Assembly (NCBI RefSeq): GCF_030380735.1
Contig: NZ_JAUDRZ010000008.1
Location: 434,001 to 498,000, forward strand
DNA from: Rhizobium sp. S152
GTDB taxonomy: Bacteria > Pseudomonadota > Alphaproteobacteria > Rhizobiales > Rhizobiaceae
DNA: 64,000 nt
Direction: 5' to 3'
Made by a program: the position numbers and the translations under genes. Under the pieces are notes generated by a model that did no database searches, was not told the DNA's origin, and was given only the letters and a program-made list of their open reading frames with translations. Position 1 is the stretch's first letter, and each line of letters starts with the position of its first letter. Of the stretch, positions 1 through 8,511 are shown piece by piece.

Positions 1-118
1 GGATCTGCTTGCCGGTGATGACGCAGATCACATGCGAACCTGGCGACAGGATCTGAAAATCCGCATCGAGATAGCGTATCTTCGCTTCGCGGTTTCCCTG
101 GCCCTCGAACAAGTTCAT
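1..118 (-). CDS. DUF2093 family protein, 3' part cut by window edge
   Basis: Only the first 39 or so codons are in the window. The protein begins MNLFEGQGNREAKIRYLD and continues with a conserved segment that includes SPGSHVICVITGKQI. This matches the short DUF2093 family of Rhizobiales, which is usually about 70 residues long; its function is unknown. The reverse strand carries a good ribosome binding site (GGGAACGGAG) before the ATG at 118. It reads in the same direction as mutL, which ends 69 bp upstream, so it may be co-transcribed as a distal gene. The family match is from memory of the conserved N-terminus. Confidence 0.75.
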   Translation of the reverse strand, partial: MNLFEGQGNREAKIRYLDADFQILSPGSHVICVITGKQI

Positions 119-186
119 GCGCTCCGTTCCCTGTGGTCTTTCATGGCGCTGACATAACCCGGCGCGCATGCCATTGCCAGCGTTTT

Positions 187-2022
187 TCAGCTGCGCCCGA
201 ACAGCCGCTCGATATCGGAGAGCTTGAGCTCGATATAGGTCGGGCGGCCGTGGTTACACTGGCCGGAGCCGGGCGTCACTTCCATCTGCCGCAAAAGCGC
301 GTTCATCTCCTCCGGTCGCAGCCGGCGGCCGGAGCGTACCGATCCGTGGCAGGCCATGGTCGCGGCGACATATTCGAGCTTGGCCGAGAGGCCGGAGGCG
401 GTGTCCCACTCGGCGATCTCGTCGGCGAGCTGCCGGATCAGGCCCGGTGCATCGACCTCGCCCAGCATGGCAGGGGTCTCGCGGACGGCGATCGCGCCGG
501 GGCCGAAGCGCTCTATGGCGAGCCCGAGCTCGGAGAACTCGGCGGCGAACTGCATCAGCCGGTCGCAATCCTCTTCCGGCAGGTCGACGATCTCGGGGAT
601 CAAAAGCACCTGCGAGGCGAGCCGTTTGGAATGCAGCGCCTTGCGCATGGCCTCGAACACCAGCCGCTCGTGCGCGGCGTGCTGGTCGACGATGACGAGC
701 CCCGTCTCGGTCTGCGCCACGATGTAGTTCTCGTGGATCTGGGCGCGCGCCGCGCCGAGCACGAATTGCGGCGGCGCGTCCGTGTTCGCGGCGGGGGCAG
801 GGGGCGTCCAGTTCGACGGTTGAGCCGCCTCGGCGCGCGCCGTCGGCATGGCCAGTCCGTCGAAGGAGGCCTGCGGGCGCTCAGCGAAGCCGGCACCGAC
901 CGGCATGGCGAAAGGTCGCGACGGCGAAGTCTCCGCCGACCATGGCTGCTGCGGCGGCTGCGGGCGATAGGCGTTGGGCTGGAAGCCGGGGCGGAAGGCG
1001 CGCAGCATGCCGTCGGCGCCGGTTGTCGCCGCCCGGCTGCCGTCGCGGGCCAGCGCCTCGCGGATCGCGCCGATGATGAGGCCGCGCACCAGTTGCGGGT
1101 CGCGGAAGCGCACGTCCGATTTCGCCGGATGCACGTTGACATCGACCAGCGCGGGATCGAGCCTTAGCGACAACACCGCGATCGGATAGCGCCCGGAGGG
1201 GATCGTCTCGGCATAGGCGCCGCGGATCGCCGATAGGATCAACTTGTCCTGCACCGGCCGTCCGTTGACGAAAGCGTATTGGTGGGCGGAGTTTCCGCGG
1301 TTGAAGGTCGGCACGCCGGTAAAGCCGGTGAGCGTGATGTCCTCGCGCTCGGCGTCGATCTCGATGGCATTGTCGCGAAAATCCTTGCCGAGGATCTGCG
1401 CCATCCGCGCCAGATGGTCGTCGCCGGTGGCCGGAAGTTCGAGCGTCGTGCGGTCGGTGCCTGACAGCACGAAGCGCACGGCCGGGAAGGCGATCGCCAT
1501 GCGCTTGACGATCTCGGTGATCGCGGCGGCTTCCGCCTTCTCGGTCTTCAGGAACTTCAGCCGCGCCGGCGTCGCGAAGAACAGGTCGCGTACCTCGACG
1601 ATGGTGCCGGGATTGGCGGCGGACGGCCTGATATGCGTGATCTTGCCGCCCGAAACCGAGATCTCGCTGCCGCCGGCACTGTCCCTGCGGCGGCTGGAAA
1701 TGCTGAGCCGCGCGACGGAACCGATCGAGGGCAGGGCCTCGCCGCGAAAGCCGAGCGTGCGGATGTCGTCGAGCGTCTCGGAGATTTTAGACGTGCAGTG
1801 CCGACGGATCGCCAGTTCGAGATCGCTCGCGTCCATGCCGGAGCCGTTGTCGGACACGCGCAGCAGGCTCTTGCCGCCGCCGGACGTGGCGATCTCGATG
1901 CGCGTCGCACCGGCGTCGAGCGCGTTTTCGATCAGTTCCTTGGCAGCGCTCGCCGGCCGTTCGATGACTTCGCCGGCGGCGATCTGGTTGATGAGCGTTT
2001 CGGAAAGCTGTCTGATGGCCAT
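187..2022 (-). CDS. mutL: DNA mismatch repair protein MutL
   Basis: MutL couples MutS mismatch recognition to strand incision. The 611-residue protein has the GHKL ATPase motifs in order: [11 protein letters not shown] (about 29-39), DNGSGMD (about 58) and GFRGEAL (about 91). A proline-rich linker follows (about 335-430), then the C-terminal dimerisation domain. That domain carries the metal-binding endonuclease motif [12 protein letters not shown] (DQHA-x2-E-x4-E) plus [11 protein letters not shown] and GQCNHGRPT. It is therefore expected to nick DNA itself, as in organisms lacking MutH. I chose the ATG at 2022 ([10 protein letters not shown]) because the family starts there; the 20 codons upstream look unrelated. 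It is divergent from the regulator at 2198. Confidence 0.97.
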   Translation of the reverse strand: MAIRQLSETLINQIAAGEVIERPASAAKELIENALDAGATRIEIATSGGGKSLLRVSDNGSGMDASDLELAIRRHCTSKISETLDDIRTLGFRGEALPSIGSVARLSISSRRRDSAGGSEISVSGGKITHIRPSAANPGTIVEVRDLFFATPARLKFLKTEKAEAAAITEIVKRMAIAFPAVRFVLSGTDRTTLELPATGDDHLARMAQILGKDFRDNAIEIDAEREDITLTGFTGVPTFNRGNSAHQYAFVNGRPVQDKLILSAIRGAYAETIPSGRYPIAVLSLRLDPALVDVNVHPAKSDVRFRDPQLVRGLIIGAIREALARDGSRAATTGADGMLRAFRPGFQPNAYRPQPPQQPWSAETSPSRPFAMPVGAGFAERPQASFDGLAMPTARAEAAQPSNWTPPAPAANTDAPPQFVLGAARAQIHENYIVAQTETGLVIVDQHAAHERLVFEAMRKALHSKRLASQVLLIPEIVDLPEEDCDRLMQFAAEFSELGLAIERFGPGAIAVRETPAMLGEVDAPGLIRQLADEIAEWDTASGLSAKLEYVAATMACHGSVRSGRRLRPEEMNALLRQMEVTPGSGQCNHGRPTYIELKLSDIERLFGRS

Positions 2023-2112
2023 GTCTCTATTGTCGTGGATTCGCCGCCCCGAGGGAAGGGCGAAAGCGCGAGGGCAAGCCATTGTCCCGCCTTGGATTTC
2101 TGCTGCTTAAAA

Positions 2113-2127
2113 TTAAGCGCGCCTTAA
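2113..2127 (+). promoter_or_regulatory. CtrA box, perfect TTAA-N7-TTAA
   Basis: TTAA at 2113-2116 and TTAA at 2124-2127 are separated by exactly seven bases (GCGCGCC). This is the full alphaproteobacterial CtrA consensus. It lies about 70 bp before the regulator gene at 2198 and about 90 bp before mutL on the other strand. Binding is inferred, not shown. Confidence 0.55.
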
Positions 2128-2197
2128 GACAAAACTGCCATTTTGCGCCTTACCTTCGAGGGGACTATCCAGTCGTACGAATTTGGGACGCGTGTGA

Positions 2198-3913
2198 ATG
2201 AGTGCCGGCTTCGAAAAAGCGGACACATCATCTGTGAGTGGCGAGATGCCGGCTGAAGCCAGCCTGCAGACGGCGTTGTTCGATGCGATCTGCGAAAGCC
2301 TCGCCTCCGCCTTCATCATCTACGACAAGACAGACCACCTGCTGTTCGCCAGCCGTCAGGTCACTGATTTCTTTCCCATTCCCTGCGACATGCTGAAGCC
2401 CGGAACCAGGCTTCGCGACTTTCTCGGCGCCATATACGATACCGGCATCCGCGCCAGCACGATCGGAGCCGAGGCAGTGGGCCGCGAGGACTGGCTGTCG
2501 CAAAAGATCGCCTCGCATTGGCGCGAGCGCTTCGAGGCCGTCGAGCGGCAAGGCAAGGACCGCTGGATCCGCTTCCAGAAGCGCCGCCTGCCGAGCGGCT
2601 ACGGCGTCTGCGCCATATCGGACATTTCGGAAGAGAAGAAGCGCGAGGGACAGTGGCGCGCCGACCTCGAGCGTGTGCAGTTGACCGAGGACGTCCTCGA
2701 CAACCTGCCGTTCCCGCTCTTCGTCAAGGACCGCAATCTCAACTACGTCGCCGTCAACATCGCCTTCTGCGAGAAGTATCAGACGACGGTGGACGAGGTG
2801 CTGGGCCGCAAGAGCGGCGATATCTTCTCCCCGGAAACGACACAGCGTTTCGAAGAGAGCGACCGCCACGTGCTGGAGACCGGCGAGATGTCGATCTCCC
2901 GTCAGCGCCAAGTGGCACGCGACGGCATCGAGCGCGACATCGTCACGCGCAAGCACCGCATCGGCAAGCCCGGCCGATACTTCCTCGTCGCCACCATGCA
3001 GGATCTGCCACGCGAGGGTGCTGACCTCGAAGAATTCGAGCTTGCCTCCAGCATCACCGCCTCCAGCAAGCATTCCTACAAGCGCGCCTATGTGCCGATC
3101 AACGCCACCGAGCGCCGGGAACCGGCCGCCATGGAAGCGATCGTTCCGGAAAATTTCTCGGGCCGCAAGATCCTCGTCGTCACCGCCGATATCGGCGCGG
3201 AGACGGCCGCCCTGCGTACGCTCTCCAAATACGGCTTCGAGGCCTGCTCGTTGCGCGGCGAGGACGAGGAGGAGCAGTTCCTGGAGATCATCAGCTCGGC
3301 CGGCATTTCGCTCGATCTGATCATCATCGACAACCAGCTCGGCATGCGCTGCCTCGAGCTTGCCGAGCAGCACGGCATTCCCTCGCTCGTCATGGACGGC
3401 TTCCAGCTTGCCAACGAGTTGACCTATCAGATCGCCCGGCACTTCAACCGCAGCCATCGCTCGAGTTTCACCGACGCCATCGACACCGACTGGGAAATCA
3501 GCACCTCGGAAGACGATCGCGCGCTCGACGTACTGGTGGCGGAAGACAACGATATCAACCAGATCGTCTTCTCGCAGATCCTCGAGGGGCTCGGCTACAG
3601 CTATCTCATCGCGCCGACAGGCGACGAGGCTGTGCGGCTGTGGACCGAACACAAGCCGAAGATCGTCCTGATGGATATTTCGCTGCCGGGTCTGAACGGC
3701 TTCGAGGCAGCCCGGCTGATCCGTCAGATGGAAGAGGACGGCAGTTCGAAAACGCCGATCATCGGCGTCCTGACCCAGGCCTTCGAGCGCGACCGCGCCG
3801 AATGCGCCCGCGCCGGTATGGACGACGTCGTCATGAAGCCGGTGAGCCCGGATATCCTTCAGGGGGTTTTCCAGAAGCATCTCGGAAGCGAGCGTCAGCG
3901 CGCCTCGCTGTAA
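2198..3913 (+). CDS. PAS-PAS response regulator with pseudo-receiver and C-terminal receiver
   Basis: The 571-residue protein appears cytoplasmic. It has two PAS-like regions (about 25-145 and 165-275; the second contains DNLPFPLFVKDRN). A degenerate receiver-like domain follows (about 320-425, GRKILVVTADIG ... IIIDNQLG). The C-terminal receiver (about 443-565) is canonical, with acidic AEDNDIN, phosphoacceptor Asp493 in VLMDISLPGLNGFE, and Lys in MKPVS. There is no histidine kinase core or DNA-binding domain, so it probably works by phospho-dependent protein interaction. The GGDEF-EAL gene follows 129 bp downstream in the same direction, which suggests a shared c-di-GMP or cell-cycle role. 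A CtrA box lies upstream. The physiological output is unknown. Confidence 0.85.
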   Translation: MSAGFEKADTSSVSGEMPAEASLQTALFDAICESLASAFIIYDKTDHLLFASRQVTDFFPIPCDMLKPGTRLRDFLGAIYDTGIRASTIGAEAVGREDWLSQKIASHWRERFEAVERQGKDRWIRFQKRRLPSGYGVCAISDISEEKKREGQWRADLERVQLTEDVLDNLPFPLFVKDRNLNYVAVNIAFCEKYQTTVDEVLGRKSGDIFSPETTQRFEESDRHVLETGEMSISRQRQVARDGIERDIVTRKHRIGKPGRYFLVATMQDLPREGADLEEFELASSITASSKHSYKRAYVPINATERREPAAMEAIVPENFSGRKILVVTADIGAETAALRTLSKYGFEACSLRGEDEEEQFLEIISSAGISLDLIIIDNQLGMRCLELAEQHGIPSLVMDGFQLANELTYQIARHFNRSHRSSFTDAIDTDWEISTSEDDRALDVLVAEDNDINQIVFSQILEGLGYSYLIAPTGDEAVRLWTEHKPKIVLMDISLPGLNGFEAARLIRQMEEDGSSKTPIIGVLTQAFERDRAECARAGMDDVVMKPVSPDILQGVFQKHLGSERQRASL

Positions 3914-3930
3914 TGGCCGAAACCGGTCAA

Positions 3931-3948
3931 CTCCCTAATTTTAGGGAG
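3931..3948. other. 8-bp perfect inverted repeat between regulator and GGDEF-EAL gene
   Basis: CTCCCTAA-TT-TTAGGGAG forms a perfect palindrome 18 bp after the regulator stop codon. No T-run follows on the plus strand, so it is a poor intrinsic terminator. It could be a protein-binding site or an RNA stem. Confidence 0.45.
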
Positions 3949-4042
3949 GAATTCCGCTGTCTATAAGCGGTTTCCCATATCGAATTCTTAAGACTTGACG
4001 GCCATCCTTCGTGGCCAGTGGGTAAGGTCCTGGGTCTGCAAT

Positions 4043-5398
4043 ATGATGTCGGCTGAAATGCCTGTGATGCCAGTGAGTCAAAGCGAACTGCAGACGATGG
4101 CCTATACGGATCCGTTGACGGGGCTCGGCAATCGCTATCGGATGCGCGACCGGATCGCGCAGATTTCGGCGGAGCGCGCAAGCGACCCGGCTCCATTCGC
4201 CATTGGCATTGCCAATCTCGATTCCTTCAAGCCGATCAACGATCTCTTCGGCTCGTTCGCCGGCGACGAAATCCTCTGCCAGGTCGCGCACCGGCTGAAG
4301 GCCTGCATCCCCGACGGTGCGCTGGTCACGCGCCACGGTGGCGACGAGTTCGCCTTTGTGCTTCCCCTTATCTTCGAAAGGGCGGGGGCCGAAAAGTTCG
4401 GCCAGATGATCCGTGAGGTGCTGTCGGCGCCTTATGATCTCGGTGATCGCAACGTCCGTCTCTCCGCCTCCTTCGGCTTTTCCATTCACCCCTTCGCGGG
4501 CGAGGAATACGAGGAACTGCTGAAGAGCGCCGAAACCGCGCTCTATCGTTCCAAGCGCCGCGGCCGCGGCCAGATCACGGTCTATTCGCGCGAGATCGCG
4601 CAGGAGATGAAACGCACCACGCAGCTTGAGCAGGCACTTCGAAACGCCATCATCTCCGATGCCATCGACGTGCACTTCCAGCCGATCGTGTCGCTCGCCA
4701 ATTCGCAGGTCGTCGGCTTCGAGGCGCTGGCGCGCTGGAACGATCCCGATCTCGGTTTCGTCTCGCCGGGTGTCTTCGTTCCGCTCGCCGAAGAGCGCGG
4801 ATTCATCGACGCGCTGTCGGAAGCGCTGTTGCGCAAGGCGGCCGAAGCGGCCCTGTCATGGCCGCGTGAGCTGTTCCTCTCGTTCAATCTCTCCTCGGCA
4901 CAGCTGATGGACCCCGGCACCAGTTCCAGCGTGCTCTCCATTCTCGGCCGCGTCGGCTTCGATCCGCACCGGCTGGAACTGGAGATCACCGAAACTGCCG
5001 TCATGGGTTCGGCCGATACGGCAAATCGCATCATTGCCGATTTGCGCCAGGCAGGCGTGCGCATCTCGCTCGACGATTTCGGCACAGGCCAGTCGAGCCT
5101 CGGCCGCCTGCGCGATTTCATGTTCGACAAGATCAAGATCGACCGCGCCTTCGTGTCCCGCATCAATTCCGACCGTGCGTCGGAGCATATCATCAAGGCA
5201 ATCCTGACGATGTGCGAAGGGCTCGACCTGGAAGTCGTGGCCGAGGGTATCGAGGACTATTCGGAAGCGGTGAAGCTGCGAGCGCTCGGCTGCGGCATGG
5301 GCCAGGGCTACCACTTCGGTCGCCCCGCCGACAGCATCGCCACGCTGCGCTACCTGCATGAGAATTACTATAACCCCGCCGAGCGGGTCAGCGCTTAG
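4043..5398 (+). CDS. GGDEF-EAL bifunctional cyclic-di-GMP protein
   Basis: This is a cytoplasmic c-di-GMP enzyme of about 451 residues with no membrane segment. The GGDEF domain follows a short leader (YTDPLTGLGNRYRM ... RHGGDEFAF) and keeps the active-site GGDEF. The inhibitory RxxD site five residues upstream is missing. The EAL domain has FEALARW, SFNLSSAQL, LEITET, DDFGTGQSSL, KIDRAF, VAEGIED and GCGMGQGYHFGRP, so all catalytic residues of an active phosphodiesterase appear present. A longer reading from a TTG at 3995 has no ribosome binding site; I prefer the ATG pair at 4043/4046, although its site is weak too. Its neighbour is the PAS/receiver regulator. Confidence 0.9.
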   Translation: MMSAEMPVMPVSQSELQTMAYTDPLTGLGNRYRMRDRIAQISAERASDPAPFAIGIANLDSFKPINDLFGSFAGDEILCQVAHRLKACIPDGALVTRHGGDEFAFVLPLIFERAGAEKFGQMIREVLSAPYDLGDRNVRLSASFGFSIHPFAGEEYEELLKSAETALYRSKRRGRGQITVYSREIAQEMKRTTQLEQALRNAIISDAIDVHFQPIVSLANSQVVGFEALARWNDPDLGFVSPGVFVPLAEERGFIDALSEALLRKAAEAALSWPRELFLSFNLSSAQLMDPGTSSSVLSILGRVGFDPHRLELEITETAVMGSADTANRIIADLRQAGVRISLDDFGTGQSSLGRLRDFMFDKIKIDRAFVSRINSDRASEHIIKAILTMCEGLDLEVVAEGIEDYSEAVKLRALGCGMGQGYHFGRPADSIATLRYLHENYYNPAERVSA

Positions 5399-5424
5399 TT
5401 ATTTTGTTTGGCGGAGACTTATAG

Positions 5425-6038
5425 ATGTTCGAGCCTTGGGTCGGCGAGAAATATTGGAACTCTGAGTTCTTGAATGGAAAACGCATCCTTGTTGTGGGTG
5501 AATCCCATCATTCAAAAGAGCACCCGAAGGGCTCAATTGTCCCTGACCTGACGCAAGCGTCATGAAATATTACGGAGCCACGCGGACGCGCGGAGAATGG
5601 ATGCGCACGCTAGACAATTTCGCTTGGGCGCTGTCTGGGAAAGGCCCCAGTGGTTTACCCAGCAATGAGTTTCGTGGCGAGTTTGGTGTTTGGCAGTCTG
5701 TCGCATTCTATAACTATATCCCCGTCATATTGGCAGATTCTGCGAGAAGCGATCGGCCAACAGCCGAACATTTTGCAATGGCCGTCGAGCCCTTTGAGCG
5801 GGTTCTAAATGACTTGAAGCCGCAAGTGTTGGTAGTCTGGGGTTATTCCCTTTTTCCGTATGTTATTCGCAATCATTGGCCTTCGGCTTTGCCAAAACCG
5901 TGGGACTTCAACGGCAATTTTGTAGATGTAGGCATGAGCGATCCAATCAGGGCTATTCGGATGCTTCATCCTTCTGCCGCGTTCTCACATAATCGCTGGC
6001 ACACAATACTTTCCGAAGCTGTGGTCGAGATAAAGTGA
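5425..6038 (+). pseudogene. Frameshifted uracil-DNA-glycosylase-like family protein
   Basis: Two frames together read as one protein. Codons from ATG 5425 give MFEPWVGEKYW ... RILVVGESHH ... VPDLTQAS, then stop at 5563-5565. The second frame (from 5562, 158 aa) continues MKYYGATRTRGEW ... VLVVWGY ... MLHPSAAFSHNRWH. A one-base change near 5555-5560 would restore DLTQ-x-V-MKYYG. The N-terminal GESHH and C-terminal HPS resemble motifs 1 and HPS of uracil-DNA-glycosylase-fold proteins. This is an inference, and the substrate is unknown. Base composition is clearly lower in GC than the neighbours, suggesting transfer. The two halves overlap as ATGA, so translational coupling of two polypeptides is a less likely alternative. 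Confidence 0.65.
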
Positions 6039-6051
6039 CCAAAATACAAAT

Positions 6052-6079
6052 CCGGCGGCGCCCCTGGGGACGCCGCCGG
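6052..6079 (-). terminator. GC-rich hairpin, terminator for PRC-barrel gene (possibly bidirectional)
   Basis: The arms CCGGCGGCG (6052-6060) and CGCCGCCGG (6071-6079) enclose CCCCTGGGGA. On the minus strand the stem is followed by a T-rich stretch (ATTTGTATTTTGG). It sits between the convergent pseudogene and PRC-barrel gene. Confidence 0.7.
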
Positions 6080-6108
6080 TACTCACTGCGCAGTTTACAC
6101 GCACAACA

Positions 6109-6717
6109 TTACTGGTTCGTCGTGGAACCGGTCGACGTGGTGTCGGTTGCACCCGCTGCCGGTGCCTTTTCGGCCGACTGCATTTCCAGCGTCTTGAACT
6201 CAGGCGCTGCCTTCAGCGTATCGGCCGTTTCCGAGGTCGTCAGCTTGACGCTGCCGTCCTGGGTATTCTGGGCGACGGTGATCTTGTCCATCGGAACTGC
6301 CACGTTCTTGGCGCCGATGCCGAGGAAGCCGCCCACGCCGATCACGGCTGCGACAAGTCCGCCATCCTTCTTCATGATCAGGTCGCTGACCTTGCCGATG
6401 CTCTCGTTCTGGCCGTTATAGACCGACTGGCCGATATAGGTGTTGGCGCTGACCTGGTCGGCTGCCTGTTCGGTCAGATAGCTGCCGCCCGCGGCAGCCG
6501 TGTCGGTCGAAGCGGCGGGAGCCGGAGCCTGAGCCGCACCGCCGGCCGGCGCAGCCGCATCAGGGGTCTTCGGCGGTGCGGCCGGATCGGCCGGAGAATT
6601 CATGGCCGGAGCACCCGGCGTTGCCGGCTGGGTCGCGCTCTGCGAAAATGCTACCGGTGCGAAAGCCGTGGCAAACAGTGCGCCAGCGGCAACGGTCGTC
6701 ATAAGTTTGCGTGTCAT
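6109..6717 (-). CDS. Secreted PRC-barrel domain protein
   Basis: The 202-residue protein has a clear signal peptide (MTRKLMTTVAAGALFATAFA ... cleavage near AFSQS). A long Ala/Pro/Thr-rich linker follows (about 25-80), then a PRC-barrel fold (about 85-165). That region holds ANTYIGQSVYNGQNESIGKV, then DLIMKKDGG, VGGFLGIGAKNVAV and MDKITV. PRC-barrel proteins of this kind are common periplasmic or envelope proteins in Rhizobiales, but the role is not established. A divergent intergenic region of about 250 bp lies upstream and a GC-rich terminator downstream, so it looks monocistronic. Confidence 0.85.
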   Translation of the reverse strand: MTRKLMTTVAAGALFATAFAPVAFSQSATQPATPGAPAMNSPADPAAPPKTPDAAAPAGGAAQAPAPAASTDTAAAGGSYLTEQAADQVSANTYIGQSVYNGQNESIGKVSDLIMKKDGGLVAAVIGVGGFLGIGAKNVAVPMDKITVAQNTQDGSVKLTTSETADTLKAAPEFKTLEMQSAEKAPAAGATDTTSTGSTTNQ

Positions 6718-6920
6718 TTCGAACCTACCTTTTTACGTTCCTTGAGTGACCTCTAGTCCTGCATCGCCCTTAGAGAGCTTGTCTGCCTGACCGGTTCCCT
6801 ATTGAAATGAATGGGTTGGCTATTGGTTCCCGAAAAAATGAGCGAAAAAATCGCGTTTTGTCCGGGAACTTTTATCGCACACGTTGCAGAGTTTGGGGCC
6901 TCCCGGCCGACCAAAAAACA

Positions 6921-6946
6921 AGGGGCGCCTCCGCAGAAGCGCCCCT
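6921..6946 (-). terminator. Intrinsic terminator of the dgo/SMP-30 operon
   Basis: The arms are GGGGCGC (6922-6928) and GCGCCCC (6939-6945). Read on the minus strand, the stem is followed by CTTGTTTTTTGG. It lies 26 bp beyond the SMP-30 stop codon. Confidence 0.8.
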
Positions 6947-6971
6947 TTCAAACGTCAAATTCTGATCCGTT

Positions 6972-7859
6972 TCAGATCACATAGGCCGGGTCGAGGACGC
7001 CACGCACGGCAATGCCGAGTTCCAGAAGAGAACCGGCCTGCGGCTGCGTCGAGCGGGCATCGTCGTCGAGACCTTCCCAGGCGGTGGTCACGGCCAGCCG
7101 GTCGGCGTCGGCGCCGATGAAGGCCGGGCAGGAGGGTTGCGCGGCCGGCACCTTGTAGCGGGCGATGCGCAGGCCGTCGGGGCTGTAGCGATCGACGCTG
7201 CCGGCACCCCAGCGCGCGTTCCAGATATAGCCGTCGGCATCCACCACCGAACCGTCAATGCCGCCGGTCTCTTCCATGGTGTCGACGAGCACGATCGGCT
7301 CGCCGGTCGGAAGGCCGGTTGCAGGGTCGACCATGACCCGCATCAGGCGGCTGAGCCGGGTATCCGTGAAGTAGCCGATCGAGCCGTCGGGCGAAAAGCA
7401 GATCGAATTCGGAATGCTGATGCCTTCGAAGATCTTCGTCACCTTGCCGCCGCCGACATGGTAGATCGAGCCGGCCTGGTTTTCAGCACGCTTGCTCATC
7501 GTCCCGACCCAGAGCGAGCCGGACCGGTGCGTACGGCCGTCGTTCGAACGGTTTTCGGGCTTGTCGTTCTCTAGGCCGGCATAGAAGGTGAGCTGGCCGC
7601 TGGCGATATCGCGCACGAACAGGCCCTCCTCGGTCGCCAGCAACTGCCGCTCGGCATCGATGCGGGCAAGTACGCTCGCCATCATCGGCAGCGTGTGAAC
7701 CTTCTTTTCTTCCGTCGAGAGGTTAAGCTCGTGCAGTTCCTTGCCGAGAATGTTGAACCACCAGACGGTATTGGTATCCGGATCGTAGGTCGGACCTTCG
7801 CCCAGAACCGAGCTGGTCTCGCTTAAAGTCTTGCCTGCAAATTCATGAACTTCCGTCAT
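6972..7859 (-). CDS. SMP-30/gluconolactonase/LRE family sugar lactonase
   Basis: This is a six-bladed beta-propeller lactonase-type protein of 295 residues. The metal and active-site pattern of the family is visible: LGEGPTYDPDTNTVWW (Glu near the N-terminus), NDGRTHRSGSLWVGTM, SIPNSICFSPDG and DTRLSRLMR, and GGIDGSVVDADGYIW with the conserved Asp region. It is the last gene of the SDR-dgoK-dgoA-lactonase operon and starts 5 bp after dgoA stops. It would hydrolyse a sugar 1,5- or 1,4-lactone to the aldonic acid before dehydration and phosphorylation. D-galactono- or L-arabinono-lactone are the likely substrates from context; this is inference. Confidence 0.85.
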   Translation of the reverse strand: MTEVHEFAGKTLSETSSVLGEGPTYDPDTNTVWWFNILGKELHELNLSTEEKKVHTLPMMASVLARIDAERQLLATEEGLFVRDIASGQLTFYAGLENDKPENRSNDGRTHRSGSLWVGTMSKRAENQAGSIYHVGGGKVTKIFEGISIPNSICFSPDGSIGYFTDTRLSRLMRVMVDPATGLPTGEPIVLVDTMEETGGIDGSVVDADGYIWNARWGAGSVDRYSPDGLRIARYKVPAAQPSCPAFIGADADRLAVTTAWEGLDDDARSTQPQAGSLLELGIAVRGVLDPAYVI

Positions 7860-7864
7860 ACGCC

Positions 7865-8497
7865 TTAATCTCCAACCGCGGCATCATAGGCGTAGATGGT
7901 TGTCTTGGCGCGTTCGGCAACCTCGGCGGCCGTCATTCCCGGCTTGTAGAGGCTTGTTCCGAGACCGAAGGCAAGGATGCCGGCCTTGGTGTAGTCGGAA
8001 AAATTCTTGTCGGAAACCCCGCCCACGGCGGCGATGACGAGGTCCGGCGGCAGGATTGCGCGGATGGCGGTGATGCCGGATGGGCCGAGCACGCTGGCCG
8101 GGAAGAATTTGAGACCGGTGGCTCCTGCGCGGGCGGCAGCCAGCGCTTCGGTCGGGGTGAATACGCCGGGCATGGTGACCATGCCGTAGTCGCGGGCGCG
8201 GATGATCACGTCGGGCTCGACGTTCGGCGTCACCAGCAGCTTGCCGCCGGCCGAGTTCAGGCTGTCGACGGCTTCGGTGGTCAGCACGGTGCCGGCGCCG
8301 ATCAGCACGTCGGCCGGCGCCATCTTGGCGGCGATCTCGATCGACTTGAAGGGCTCGGGCGAGTTCAGCGGGATCTCGATCGCGGTCAGGCCGTTCTCGA
8401 TCAGCGTGCCGACGACGCTTTCGACTTCGGCCGGCGCGATGCCGCGCAGAATGGCGATCAGGGGACGCTTCATGGCGGGGAAGGGGATGCGGTTCAT
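7865..8497 (-). CDS. dgoA: 2-dehydro-3-deoxy-6-phosphogalactonate aldolase
   Basis: A class I KDPG/KDPGal aldolase of 210 residues that cleaves 2-keto-3-deoxy-6-phosphogalactonate into pyruvate and glyceraldehyde 3-phosphate. Visible family motifs are LIAILRGI, GLTAIEIPLNSP (Glu), IGAGTVL, VTPN, TMPGVFTPTEA, and the Schiff-base lysine in GLKFFPAS, followed by AVGGV. The preceding gene on this strand is dgoK, 14 bp away. I chose ATG 8497 (MNRIPFPAMKRPLIAIL); longer readings overlap dgoK. The close homologue Eda (6-phosphogluconate aldolase) is excluded mainly by context with DgoK. Confidence 0.92.
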   Translation of the reverse strand: MNRIPFPAMKRPLIAILRGIAPAEVESVVGTLIENGLTAIEIPLNSPEPFKSIEIAAKMAPADVLIGAGTVLTTEAVDSLNSAGGKLLVTPNVEPDVIIRARDYGMVTMPGVFTPTEALAAARAGATGLKFFPASVLGPSGITAIRAILPPDLVIAAVGGVSDKNFSDYTKAGILAFGLGTSLYKPGMTAAEVAERAKTTIYAYDAAVGD

Positions 8498-8511
8498 CGT
8501 TCTGTTCTTTC

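Noticed and set aside
133..1167. Long plus-strand open frame opposite mutL
   Set aside because: Mirror frame of a high-GC gene; Arg/Gly-rich without family pattern; mutL is clear on the other strand.
2228..3880. 550-codon minus-strand frame opposite the PAS/receiver gene
   Set aside because: Composition is that of an antisense shadow; the plus-strand frame has clear domains.
3995..4042. TTG start that would lengthen the GGDEF-EAL protein
   Set aside because: No ribosome binding site, and the residues have no conserved character.
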